From: Legionellales bacterium
GTDB lineage: Bacteria > Pseudomonadota > Gammaproteobacteria > Berkiellales > Berkiellaceae
Assembly: GCA_002708265.1 (NCBI GenBank)
Contig: PANA01000003.1
Location: 62,001 to 126,000, forward strand
Direction: 5' to 3'
Length of the DNA stretch: 64,000 nt
The notes below the pieces were generated by a model. It saw only the letters and a program-made list of their open reading frames with translations, did not search any database and had not been told where the DNA came from. The position numbers and the translations under genes are program-made. Shown here piece by piece: positions 1 through 6,445 of this stretch (within the stretch, counting starts at the first letter, position 1; each line of letters opens with the position of its first letter).

Positions 1-21
1 GACCACTAAAAAGCCAAAGGC

Positions 22-318
22 ATGCCCTCAGTAGATCCTGAGCCCAATCTACGTTGGTCTACCGACCTGGCAAGGGGCTGGTGCGCCCAAGACCGCTGCT
101 GCACGACTGCCCTGGTGATAGACTGTTGTAGCAGAGAACTATTAGGATGGCGCTTATCTAAGACTGGTAAGGCTAAAACAGTAGAATCTGCACTAGAGGA
201 AGCCCTCATTAACCGCTTTGGCTGTTTGGGGAGCCTCACCGCTCCTCTAGTCTTGGCCAAACCTACTTATGGTAGGTTTGGCCAATCACGCTGTTCCAGC
301 AGTTTTAACAGCGATTAA
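22..318 (+). pseudogene. IS3-family transposase (OrfB) fragment
   Basis: The reading frame resembles the start of the integrase core (rve, DDE) of IS3-group OrfB transposases: NLRWSTDL carries the first catalytic Asp, followed by ALVIDCCSRELLGW and ALEEALINRFGCLGSL. Similarity stops after APLVL, just where the family continues with the RSDNG motif that holds the second catalytic Asp. At that point a perfect hairpin (253-285) interrupts the frame and the remaining residues look unrelated. A stop codon at 7-9 lies just upstream in frame, so the N-terminal part is also missing or beyond the window. The fragment cannot encode an active enzyme. It marks the first bases as mobile-element debris. 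Confidence 0.75.
253..285. repeat. Perfect 14-bp inverted repeat inside the transposase fragment
   Basis: The arms TTGGCCAAACCTAC (253-266) and GTAGGTTTGGCCAA (272-285) are exact reverse complements around the 5-nt loop TTATG. The hairpin sits exactly where similarity to the transposase ends. It could be a small palindromic insertion of REP or MITE type, or a scar left by another element. I saw no second copy in the window. Confidence 0.7.
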
Positions 319-601
319 CGCAAAGGGATTTCGCCGTTGAATATCAAACAGGTAGCCTGGTCAGAGAGGCCCCCAAAGGAGGCCTCGCGAGCTTTTGATA
401 GCGCACCCCTAAGCCCACCAATTGTGTCTTAAAGGATGAAGAATATTAGCTATAACGGAGTTACAAAAGACAGTAATTTCGTTCTTAGTTGAAGCGCTTA
501 ATCAGAATGAATGGGATAAACCTGCGGCTATGTTACGCTTAACATGCAGTCACCTTAGCAATGATTTCAGGCGAATAATATTCCCGAGATTTGTGATCTA
601 A

Positions 602-724
602 ATGTTTTGCCTCCATTTGCCTGATGGGAATGGGCTAACTTACCAGTACAGCTCATTTGCCGCTGGCGCAACAAAGGAGGTGGATGATGACTTAGTGCTT
701 TGGCTTGTAAAGGAGAAGGTCTAG
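602..724 (+). CDS. Short ORF, possible gene remnant (40 aa)
   Basis: A 40-codon frame begins with ATG and ends in TAG; its C-terminal part is acidic and then hydrophobic (EVDDDLVLWLVKEKV). An open stretch just upstream in another frame, reading LVEALNQNEWDKPAAMLRL, ends in TAA at about 600. The two could be pieces of one degraded gene. I do not recognise a family. The call rests only on protein-like composition. Confidence 0.2.
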   Translation: MFCLHLPDGNGLTYQYSSFAAGATKEVDDDLVLWLVKEKV

Positions 725-807
725 TATAAGCATGCATCAGTGATGCATATTTAATAGGGTAGTAAGTTATTGATTTATTGATATAAATAGGCAGGCGCAG
801 GGTAGGT

Positions 808-845
808 CATACCACATAAAGGTTCGAGTCCTGGTGGGCCCACCA
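808..845 (+). repeat. tRNA 3'-end direct repeat, copy 1 (att-like)
   Basis: This 38-nt sequence ends like a tRNA: GGTTCGAGTCC matches the T-loop with TTCGAGT, and the acceptor strand TGGGCCC is followed by the discriminator base and CCA. The 5' half of the T-stem (AAAGG) does not pair with the 3' half (CCTGG), and no cloverleaf lies upstream, so it is not a tRNA gene. A second copy at 3684-3721 matches at 36 of 38 positions. Such 3'-end duplications are the usual scars of tyrosine-recombinase integration into a tRNA gene. No integrase gene is seen beside it. Confidence 0.7.
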
Positions 846-991
846 TATAAATCAATGACTTAGCGAAAAGCTGATCCCCCCAAAAAATCCAATGCTACCT
901 GGGTGCTACCTAGGCCGGGTATGTCAGAGAAATTACTAAACATTATAAATTATATGCTGATATTCGTTAGTGGAGAGCTAGGGGTGATGGC

Positions 992-1426
992 ATGTTTGAT
1001 TTCCTAAAGTCGTTATTTAAAAGTCGTGAAGAGATAAACATGGAGTGGCTTGCTAGGTTCGTATCAGCTTATGCCGAGGGTCAACAGCGCGCCAAAATAA
1101 ACTCTGCTTTAGGCTCAATAAATGTCCAATTGTCACCTGAAGATGATAATACTCAATACTCTATACAGGTTTCACATAACATCGTCAGGGAGATACTAAA
1201 GGCCCATGGAACTAATATAAATGAGACGGATGAATATGATATTTTAGCTGCGGGGTTTTTGCTCTTTATTGTTAGCAACCATATTTCTTTGCTTGTAGGT
1301 GCTCCGTTCGAGCATGTTTCTAGCATTGCAATAATATGCTTGCTTTCTGAGAGGTTTCCTCCAGATGAAGCTGTTAAATATGTATGCGGTATAGGGGATT
1401 TTATAACCGTTCACCAGAAGATATGA
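992..1426 (+). CDS. Hypothetical protein (144 aa) in the island
   Basis: The ATG at 992 follows a good ribosome binding site (AGGGGTGA, about 980). The first 20 residues are basic and hydrophobic, the middle is soluble and acidic (LSPEDDNTQYSI), and residues 84-118 form a hydrophobic stretch (ILAAGFLLFIVSNHISLLVG and SSIAIICLLS) that could be buried helices or one to two membrane segments. I recognise no domain. It is the first gene after att-like copy 1 and is followed by the HEPN-like gene in the same direction, so it is probably cargo of the integrated element. Confidence 0.55.
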   Translation: MFDFLKSLFKSREEINMEWLARFVSAYAEGQQRAKINSALGSINVQLSPEDDNTQYSIQVSHNIVREILKAHGTNINETDEYDILAAGFLLFIVSNHISLLVGAPFEHVSSIAIICLLSERFPPDEAVKYVCGIGDFITVHQKI

Positions 1427-1615
1427 TTATGGTAATTGGAACAACTTTGGCTAATTGGCTTGAAGAGCCCCCATGAATATTTTAATAAACTAGTTGAGCT
1501 GTATGGGGTATGTAGATCAAGCTTGAAACCAGTTTGATGCACCGTTGTCCATTTAGATAGATAGTAAATTATTTAAATATTGAAAAAATTTATAAGTCTA
1601 TGGCGAGCTGACATT

Positions 1616-2071
1616 ATGGATACAGAAGATAAAATATCAAAGCTCTATTTCTATTGGGTAAACGCGCATGACATGTTTTACCTTTTGGAAAGAAATTCTA
1701 AGATTGAAATTAATGGGCTTCCAGAATATTTCAATAGTACTATGGAATCGCATTTACGTTTCCAGAGGCTTTTAATAGCTTACTCACTGCTCTATGTTGT
1801 TATAGAGGCGTTTATTGAACTCAAGCTAGATAATGAAGAGGTTAAGGCTTTACTTTCTGAGGGTGACTATGTGGACAAGTTGCGCAGATTGCGGAATGCT
1901 ACCTTCCATTATCAAGAAGAGTTTGAGCCTAATAAAATTTATGATTTTATCAACGCTGTTGGTAGTGCGAAGTGGGTTAAAAAAACCAATAAAGCCTTTG
2001 AAAATTACTTTATAGGACGTGAAGATGTTAAGAATTATTTTGAATTTCTAAAACACTTTAAAAACGATTAA
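1616..2071 (+). CDS. HEPN-like protein (151 aa)
   Basis: The helical protein carries the sequence LRRLRNATFHYQ near residue 95, which fits the Rx4-6H motif of HEPN domains (R-N-A-T-F-H). HEPN proteins are often RNases in toxin-antitoxin, abortive-infection and other defence systems, and some are non-catalytic. The ATG at 1616 is preferred over a TTG at 1580 because GAGC lies about 9 bases upstream. No nucleotidyltransferase (MNT) partner is recognisable beside it. Location between the two tRNA-end repeats fits a defence cargo gene. The RNase or toxin role is inferred from one motif only. Confidence 0.5.
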   Translation: MDTEDKISKLYFYWVNAHDMFYLLERNSKIEINGLPEYFNSTMESHLRFQRLLIAYSLLYVVIEAFIELKLDNEEVKALLSEGDYVDKLRRLRNATFHYQEEFEPNKIYDFINAVGSAKWVKKTNKAFENYFIGREDVKNYFEFLKHFKND

Positions 2072-2117
2072 ACTAATTTATTAGGTGTACGATGCAAGAT
2101 ATACCAATGTCGGTTTT

Positions 2118-2273
2118 CTAGTATTTGTGGGTAATAGTCATATTTTTTTCAAGTTCTTCTATCAAAAATCTTCTCTCCTTTACGCCAAGTTGGCTAAACA
2201 ATTTTATGGCGATTGCTAGGAGTTCCTCTTCAGTATAGAAATAAGCAACTGGTATTTGAAGCGCTTTAGCTAT
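2118..2273 (-). pseudogene. Truncated XRE-family regulator, C-terminal end
   Basis: The minus-strand translation IAKALQIPVAYFYTEEELLA, continuing to a TAG at 2118-2120, closely follows the last helix and linker of XRE/Cro-type helix-turn-helix regulators, where IAKALNIPVAYFY is a common signature. Upstream in the same frame there are stop codons (TAA directly before IAKAL and another about 30 bases earlier), and no DNA-binding helices remain. It is therefore a remnant of a phage- or island-type repressor. Confidence 0.6.
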
Positions 2274-2980
2274 TTAAAGAATATTGAGTGTTTAAAACCA
2301 TTTTAGGAAAAGAAAATTATTTTATGGGCTTATAAAGATAGAAGTGCTTAGCTTTGATGTGTAATCCACATTGCGAGTTTCAGGCATTTCAATCAATTAA
2401 ATCTTTTTTAGAAAAAGATGTATCTATAATCGTTCCATGGGGTGAGTAATGAAGAAATTGGAGTGTTAATTGTTTTATGTGCCAGTATCAGAAACAGCAT
2501 AAAGAAGATAAACTCCTTTATACAATTAGAGCCAACTTTATCTGTGGCTTCGGGCTTAATGGTTATTGTTCCATACAATAAGAGTGGTTTCTGAGCCAGA
2601 GTTTAGAATTTATGCGAGGCTTTGCCTTCATACTCATGTTAAGCCGCCTTCATTAGGTCAAATCGGCTTACAGACTTTTTGCTCAAGCAATGCTATACGT
2701 TGATTTATATCCTCAAATTCTAATATTTTTACTCGGGAAGCGGACATTTTCATAAGGTCTTTTAAAACAGGAAATTTTGTAACAAAAAATAGCGTGAAAA
2801 AATTGCAAATTTATACAGCAGATGAACTAAAAATTTTGCTTGAAAAGGCGGGGGGCAAATTGATTAAAAAAGGTAGCATTGATGGTCAAAAATTTAATCG
2901 TAAAAAACTAAACATATGCTTCTTGTGGCAAAAAAAGTGGTAATCCGCATATTTTTAAATATTTGTTTTTTTACTCGAGC
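2274..2980. other. Decayed coding remnants, no intact gene
   Basis: The stretch contains several short open segments broken by stops. On the plus strand, one around 2345-2450 ends in IKSFLEKDVSIIVPWGE followed by TAA. On the minus strand, a 31-codon frame lies at 2658-2753 (MKMSASRVKILEFEDI). A longer plus frame (2704-2942) is listed separately. None can be assigned with confidence. The picture is of a heavily eroded island. Confidence 0.45.
2704..2942 (+). pseudogene. Possible methyltransferase C-terminal remnant
   Basis: An open frame without a good start codon reads VKKLQIYTADELKILLEKAG and then KLIKKGSIDG before a TAA at 2940-2942. The pattern YTxDELxxLLEKAGF followed by a strand is common at the end of class I SAM-dependent methyltransferases. 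The upstream catalytic part is absent and stops block the frame before 2704. The family assignment is tentative because the motif is short. Confidence 0.25.
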
Positions 2981-3199
2981 TCACAGAGATTTATTTTTCC
3001 TTTTTAGCCAAGTCGGCTCAAGCGAAAAGTTATTAGCATATGCAAAAACGCAACCTGCAATCACGCAGAAAGCAAGTTCTCGTGCAGCGAGGCTTGAGAA
3101 GTTTTGCAATAAAAACCACAGTTGACGAATGCCAATCCACAAAAGTGTATAAACAACAACACTCGCAAGAACTTGTATTGCTCGAGAGAGGTTTGACAT
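2981..3199 (-). CDS. Small two-helix membrane protein (72 aa)
   Basis: The minus-strand frame has two clear hydrophobic segments, AIQVLASVVVYTLLWIGI (about residues 7-24) and ELAFCVIAGCVFAYA (about 41-55), and a basic tail (WLKRKNKSL) that would stay in the cytoplasm. Overlapping plus-strand frames (2916-3125 and 3040-3240) lack such organisation and I treat them as shadows. It lies head to head with the glycine-rich peptide gene at 3264, so an immunity protein for that peptide is one possibility. No strong ribosome binding site precedes the ATG. Function unknown. Confidence 0.35.
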   Translation of the reverse strand: MSNLSRAIQVLASVVVYTLLWIGIRQLWFLLQNFSSLAARELAFCVIAGCVFAYANNFSLEPTWLKRKNKSL

Positions 3200-3263
3200 A
3201 TCAAAGGAGCCCGCTTAAAATTTCCACGCAAAAATTATAAAAGCAAAGAAAGGATTTTGCAAT

Positions 3264-3482
3264 ATGCGCTCTATAATGAAAAATGAGCAAGAGATGGTGG
3301 CGGCAGGAGCTAGTTTTTTTAATGTCCTTAGTGGGGCTGTGTTTGGTGGCGTCATTGGTGGTGTTACAGGGCTTATCACAGCTGGTCCTCCTGGTTTGTT
3401 AGCCGGTGCTGCTGCGGGCGTATATGATGGCGCGGCTAGTGCTTTAGTATACGAGGGGGCGATGGGGCTAACAGATTTGTAA
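3264..3482 (+). CDS. Glycine-rich bacteriocin/microcin-like peptide (72 aa)
   Basis: A short polar N-terminus (MRSIMKNEQEMVAAG) precedes a hydrophobic, glycine- and alanine-rich body with GxxxG-type spacing: GAVFGGVIGGVTGL, then PPGLLAGAAAGVYDGAA. Class II bacteriocins and class IIa microcins such as colicin V have this layout, with a leader ending in GG, GA or GS; here AGA at residues 14-16 could be the cleavage site. The ATG at 3264 has AAAGGA 9 bases upstream; an inner ATG at 3276 is possible. No C39 peptidase-transporter is in the window. Alternatives are a glycine-zipper membrane peptide or a type I toxin-like peptide. The bacteriocin role is inferred. Confidence 0.5.
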   Translation: MRSIMKNEQEMVAAGASFFNVLSGAVFGGVIGGVTGLITAGPPGLLAGAAAGVYDGAASALVYEGAMGLTDL

Positions 3483-3496
3483 ATTCGACACTTGGC

Positions 3497-3703
3497 CTAG
3501 GTTGAGCTATTTTTATCTGTATGGCTTTCCGGTTTAATAGTGTCTATGTAGTTAATCATTACAGGTGGTGGATGCAAATCTGTCTTAACTTTAGGAATAA
3601 TTAAATATCCACCTTCAACGCATGTGTATATAGGAAAGAAAACACAGTTTCTGGCAGGGATATAGATTATTTTTAAGTTTATCCATACCACATAAAGGTT
3701 CAA
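3497..3703 (-). CDS. Short ORF starting within att-like copy 2
   Basis: A 68-codon minus frame opens with TTG inside the tRNA-end repeat and ends with TAG at 3497. The inner part (PARNCVFFPIYTCVEGGYLI, then PPPVMINYIDTIKPE) looks more protein-like than random frames, with two Cys that could pair. The beginning is formed by the repeat sequence, so this may be the tail of a gene cut by recombination. I do not recognise it. Confidence 0.25.
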   Translation of the reverse strand: MNLYVVWINLKIIYIPARNCVFFPIYTCVEGGYLIIPKVKTDLHPPPVMINYIDTIKPESHTDKNSST

Positions 3704-3721
3704 GTCCTGGTGGGTCCACCA
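3684..3721 (+). repeat. tRNA 3'-end direct repeat, copy 2 (att-like)
   Basis: This second 38-nt copy matches 808-845 except for A instead of G in the T-loop (TTCAAGT) and T instead of C in the acceptor strand (TGGGTCC). It again ends in CCACCA and lacks the remainder of a tRNA. The identical non-tRNA left part (CATACCACATAAAGG) in both copies suggests that both junctions derive from the same type of element end. The copies bracket about 2.84 kb of cargo. Confidence 0.7.
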
Positions 3722-3789
3722 CTTTCTTTTGATATCCCACAGTAATTTACCAATCAGTTATGGTTGTGCTTTTTCCTGCGCTGACAGGT

Positions 3790-3809
3790 GTGTGCCTAAA
3801 TAGGCACAC
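3790..3809 (-). terminator. Hairpin downstream of the ABM-domain gene
   Basis: GTGTGCC and GGCACAC form a perfect 7-bp stem (9 bp if the flanking TA pairs are counted) about 30 bases after the stop of the minus-strand gene at 3842. There is no long T-run, so it is at most a weak terminator. Confidence 0.35.
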
Positions 3810-3841
3810 GACCAATGAATCACGAACTGTTACAAATTTGC

Positions 3842-4135
3842 CTAGGCAATCTCACTCAATAGGTGAACTTCATAAGGCTTTGCGAGAGTCTGCTCACAGA
3901 CCCCTACCAGATCTAAGATATAAGATTTTTCAAATTGCTTTTCATGATCTGCTTTACTGGTCCAATTTTCAAAAAGTAAGAACTTGCACGGATCATTAAT
4001 ATCTTGATGGAGCCTGTACTCTAAACATGTTGATTCATCACGACTAGGCGTAACAACGTTCATTAAGGCTTTTTTTAAATCTTCTTGTTTGTCAGGTTTG
4101 GCGGTTAAAACACAAACAACGGTATGCTTATCCAT
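3842..4135 (-). CDS. ABM-domain (YgiN-like) monooxygenase
   Basis: The 97-residue protein fits a single antibiotic-biosynthesis monooxygenase (ABM) domain of the dimeric ferredoxin-like fold: an N-terminal strand with VVCVLTAKPDKQEDLKKAL, then STCLEYRLHQDINDP and FLLFENWTSKADHEKQF. YgiN-type members are small cytoplasmic quinol monooxygenases or related oxidoreductases without a bound metal. Length is normal for the family (95-105). It is monocistronic, reading away from the orphan at 4313. Substrate cannot be told from sequence. Confidence 0.85.
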   Translation of the reverse strand: MDKHTVVCVLTAKPDKQEDLKKALMNVVTPSRDESTCLEYRLHQDINDPCKFLLFENWTSKADHEKQFEKSYILDLVGVCEQTLAKPYEVHLLSEIA

Positions 4136-4312
4136 TTTAATTCCTTATAAAGCTTAGAAAAGAACACAGGCTAAAGAACCCTTCCTAAATATTCAACAAA
4201 GTGCGTTAAAAGTTAGTTACTTGGTGATAGGTCAAGTTGTCTATTCAGGCTAAATATATCTGAGTTTCTGCCGATATTAGTGCTGTCAAAAAGTAACAGG
4301 GTGAAAAATATC

Positions 4313-4870
4313 ATGGCCAATCAAGAAATAGATAAAAAAGAAGCAGAAAAACAGATAAGAGACTACTACACTGCTATCAGCGGCGAAATATCGAAACTAT
4401 TGGAAGCCTATCAAAAGGCAGGTATTAAGCAAGCGCCAACACATCAAGTTCAAATCTTAACAGAGATAATGGCTGAGCTAGAGGAGGCTAGAAAAGAGGG
4501 CAATTCTCTAGGTCACTCTGATTTTGCTCAGCTGGTGTTTTCTACTTGTTCTACCCATACCCATGATGAAAATTATAAATCCTATCCTGAGGTTAAGAAA
4601 CTTTCAGAAGCTGCCGTAAAAGTTCAAACCCGAGCTAATAGCAAACAGCATGAAGGCGAAGTTGTGTGCAATGGGCAAGTGGGCAACTATCATAAAAAAG
4701 GAGTTGCCAGCAAAGTGCTGCATAAAAAGGGAAAGCCTGATCTAATGGCAGGATTGACATCAATCGTTGAAGCCTACGGTGTTATTCCAAATAAAAATAA
4801 AGCTCAGCGAGATGCTATCAAGGAAGCAGTGGCACCGACCCACACGAGAAGACCTAGTGCTGGAAGATAA
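4313..4870 (+). CDS. Hypothetical protein (185 aa), orphan
   Basis: The ATG at 4313 is preceded by AGGGTG; a GTG at 4280 in frame lacks a binding site. The protein is soluble, highly charged and mostly helical in appearance. Residues 1-75 are coiled-coil-like (EAEKQIRDYYTAISGEISKL), the middle has THTHDENYKSYPEVKKL, and the tail is basic (THTRRPSAGR). I recognise no domain and no signal peptide. It is followed by a good terminator, so it is a single-gene unit. Size and composition would suit a secreted effector of a host-associated bacterium, but there is no direct evidence for that. Confidence 0.6.
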   Translation: MANQEIDKKEAEKQIRDYYTAISGEISKLLEAYQKAGIKQAPTHQVQILTEIMAELEEARKEGNSLGHSDFAQLVFSTCSTHTHDENYKSYPEVKKLSEAAVKVQTRANSKQHEGEVVCNGQVGNYHKKGVASKVLHKKGKPDLMAGLTSIVEAYGVIPNKNKAQRDAIKEAVAPTHTRRPSAGR

Positions 4871-4889
4871 TGCATAAATCCTTCAGCTG

Positions 4890-4916
4890 AAGCCGGCAAG
4901 AGATGCTGGCTTTTTT
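4890..4916 (+). terminator. Rho-independent terminator after the 185-aa orphan gene
   Basis: AAGCCGGCA and TGCTGGCTT pair over 9 bases with one G-T wobble around AGAGA and run into TTTTTT. It lies 19 bases after the TAA of the 4313 gene. Confidence 0.7.
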
Positions 4917-5001
4917 GTCTCTTGCTAATAGTGTAGTGCGGGCAATAGGACAATTCTTTTGTCATAATGACGACAGTGTAAAATTGAGCAGGCAATTAAT
5001 C

Positions 5002-5433
5002 ATGAATCATATTCGTTGTGTCGCGAGGGCTTGTGTCGTAAAAGACCAAAAACTGTTGTTGGTCACAAATGATGGCACATACTGGTATTTGCCAGGTGGG
5101 CATCAAGAGTCTAAAGAGTCTTTAGATACTTGTTGCACTCGAGAAGTGTTTGAAGAAACGGGGTTGAAAATTGTTTGTCAGGACATCATTTATTGTTCTG
5201 AATTTTATGATGCAAATTTAAAAAGTCATAAGGTAGAGCTCATTTTCAAAGCACTACCGGTTGGCGATATACCTCCCATTTGGGCGGACTTAGACAGCTC
5301 TGTTACAAAAGCGCGATTTTTTTCTGAAGCAGAAATTCAAACCATGCCGGTTTATCCTGAGTATTTGAAAAAAGCTAAATGGCTATTAGAAGATGATACT
5401 TCCTGCTATCAAGGATATGAGACGAATGAGTGA
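5002..5433 (+). CDS. Nudix hydrolase (MutT-like)
   Basis: The Nudix box is complete: GGHQESKESLDTCCTREV followed by FEETGL fits Gx5Ex7REUxEExGU, giving the Mg-binding glutamates. The fold starts at VARACVVKDQKLLLV. Such enzymes hydrolyse nucleoside diphosphate derivatives; the substrate cannot be deduced. The ATG at 5002 is chosen over an upstream in-frame start at 4903 because the domain begins right after MNHIRCVARA and the upstream 33 codons overlap the terminator at 4890-4916. The stop overlaps the next gene start by 8 bases, so a Nudix-GNAT-GNAT operon is likely. Confidence 0.88.
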   Translation: MNHIRCVARACVVKDQKLLLVTNDGTYWYLPGGHQESKESLDTCCTREVFEETGLKIVCQDIIYCSEFYDANLKSHKVELIFKALPVGDIPPIWADLDSSVTKARFFSEAEIQTMPVYPEYLKKAKWLLEDDTSCYQGYETNE

Positions 5434-5980
5434 TATCGCCTTTCGTCCTGTGATGACTTCTGATTTGGACACAGTCTCGTGTTGGCTAAGTGCAAAACAT
5501 GTGGTTGAATTCTGGGATACATCATCCGAGCACAAGCGCGATATCGATATTTTTGCCTCTGGACGAAAAGAGGCTTCTTCTTATTTTGAAGGGCGGTTTC
5601 ACTACTGGCTTGCCTTGATAGAACAAGTGCCATTTGCAATGATTATGACAATCCAAGAAATGCTGAATGAGGAAAGACCGCGCATAAAAACAGCCTACCT
5701 ATCAAACACGGGGAACACATATAGTCTAGACTTTATGATTGGAAATATAGATTACTTGGGGAAAGGGTTAGCAGCACAGACCCTAGATCAGTTTGTTAAT
5801 TTCTTTTCCTCTGAAGTCGACACTAAAGCGGATACTTACTTTATTGACCCAAAGGCCACTAATGTAAAAGCAAAAGCAGCGTATAAAAAAGCTGGTTTTA
5901 AGCTTGTTGGATCGTTCAAAAGAGAAGAAAGTATGCACTCCATTGATAACATAATGCACTTTCTTGTGAAGAAGGTATAA
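5426..5980 (+). CDS. GNAT acetyltransferase, AAC(6')/IucB-like
   Basis: The N-terminus (IAFRPVMTSDLDTVSCWLS) and the acetyl-CoA region (LDFMIGNIDYLGKGLAAQTL, with IDPKATNVKAKAAYKKAGF near the end) follow the Acetyltransf_8 branch of GNAT enzymes, which includes aminoglycoside 6'-N-acetyltransferases and siderophore-synthesis acetylases. The pyrophosphate loop GKGLAA is close to the Q/RxxGxG/A consensus. Start ATG at 5426 overlaps the Nudix stop. It may acetylate an amine-bearing small molecule; a resistance role is possible but not shown. Confidence 0.82.
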   Translation: MSDIAFRPVMTSDLDTVSCWLSAKHVVEFWDTSSEHKRDIDIFASGRKEASSYFEGRFHYWLALIEQVPFAMIMTIQEMLNEERPRIKTAYLSNTGNTYSLDFMIGNIDYLGKGLAAQTLDQFVNFFSSEVDTKADTYFIDPKATNVKAKAAYKKAGFKLVGSFKREESMHSIDNIMHFLVKKV

Positions 5981-6445
5981 ATGAAAATTACAAAAGCTAC
6001 AAAAAAAGATATCAGTAGCATGGTGGCACTATCTGCTGCCAAAAGAGCGGATTATGAAAAAACACAACCCACATTTTGGAAAGCACATCCATCAGCGGAT
6101 ATTAACCAGATTCAATGGTTTGAGTCGTTGCTGGCTAAAGAAGATTACCTAATCGCAGTAGCCCATAAAGAAGAAGTTGTACAAGGCTTCATTATTGGAC
6201 ACATCATTGATGCCCCAGAAGTATACGAACCAGGCGGAAAGACTTTATATATCGATGATTTCTGCGTTCTAAAAAAATGGCAGATGGCAGGCAAAGCATT
6301 ACTAGATTATATTATTGATGCCTCTAAGGGATATGACTGTTGTCAGGCACTCATTGTGTGTGGTTCCCACGATGTGACTAAAAAACTATTTATAGAAGAG
6401 CAGGGGTATAGTTGTATTAGTCAATGGTTTCATAAAACCATTTAA
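5981..6445 (+). CDS. GNAT-family N-acetyltransferase
   Basis: The 154-residue protein has the GNAT order: ITKATKKDISSMVALS at the start, a central strand pair (DYLIAVAHKEEVVQGFIIG), the motif A strand LYIDDFCVLKKWQMAGKALL, and ALIVCGSHDVTKKLFIEEQG near the end. The usual pyrophosphate loop R/QxxGxG/A is replaced by WQMAGKAL, a weak match but still compatible. The ATG starts directly after the TAA of the previous GNAT gene, so the two are translationally coupled. Substrate unknown. Its end overlaps the convergent membrane-protein gene by 4 bases. Confidence 0.75.
   Translation: MKITKATKKDISSMVALSAAKRADYEKTQPTFWKAHPSADINQIQWFESLLAKEDYLIAVAHKEEVVQGFIIGHIIDAPEVYEPGGKTLYIDDFCVLKKWQMAGKALLDYIIDASKGYDCCQALIVCGSHDVTKKLFIEEQGYSCISQWFHKTI

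Larger units (their letters stand above)
319..991. other. Gene-poor mobile-element debris
   Basis: No open reading frame of 60 codons or more with recognisable content is present here. The stretch contains short decayed frames (for example 602-724), the tRNA-end repeat at 808-845, and an imperfect tandem 10-mer, GCTACCTGGG (894-903) and GCTACCTAGG (905-914), just downstream of that repeat. The composition is AT-rich compared with the core genes after 13 kb. No intact RNA gene is visible. Confidence 0.5.

Noticed and set aside
808-845. Intact tRNA gene at the CCA-ending sequence
   Set aside because: The T-stem does not pair (AAAGG against CCTGG) and no anticodon or D arm lies upstream; the same holds for 3684-3721.
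2916-3125. Plus-strand ORF of 69 codons
   Set aside because: It overlaps the better-organised minus-strand membrane protein (2981-3199), has no ribosome binding site and no protein-like pattern; the frame at 3040-3240 is rejected for the same reason.
3760-3999. Plus-strand ORF of 79 codons
   Set aside because: It is mostly the shadow of the ABM monooxygenase gene on the minus strand.
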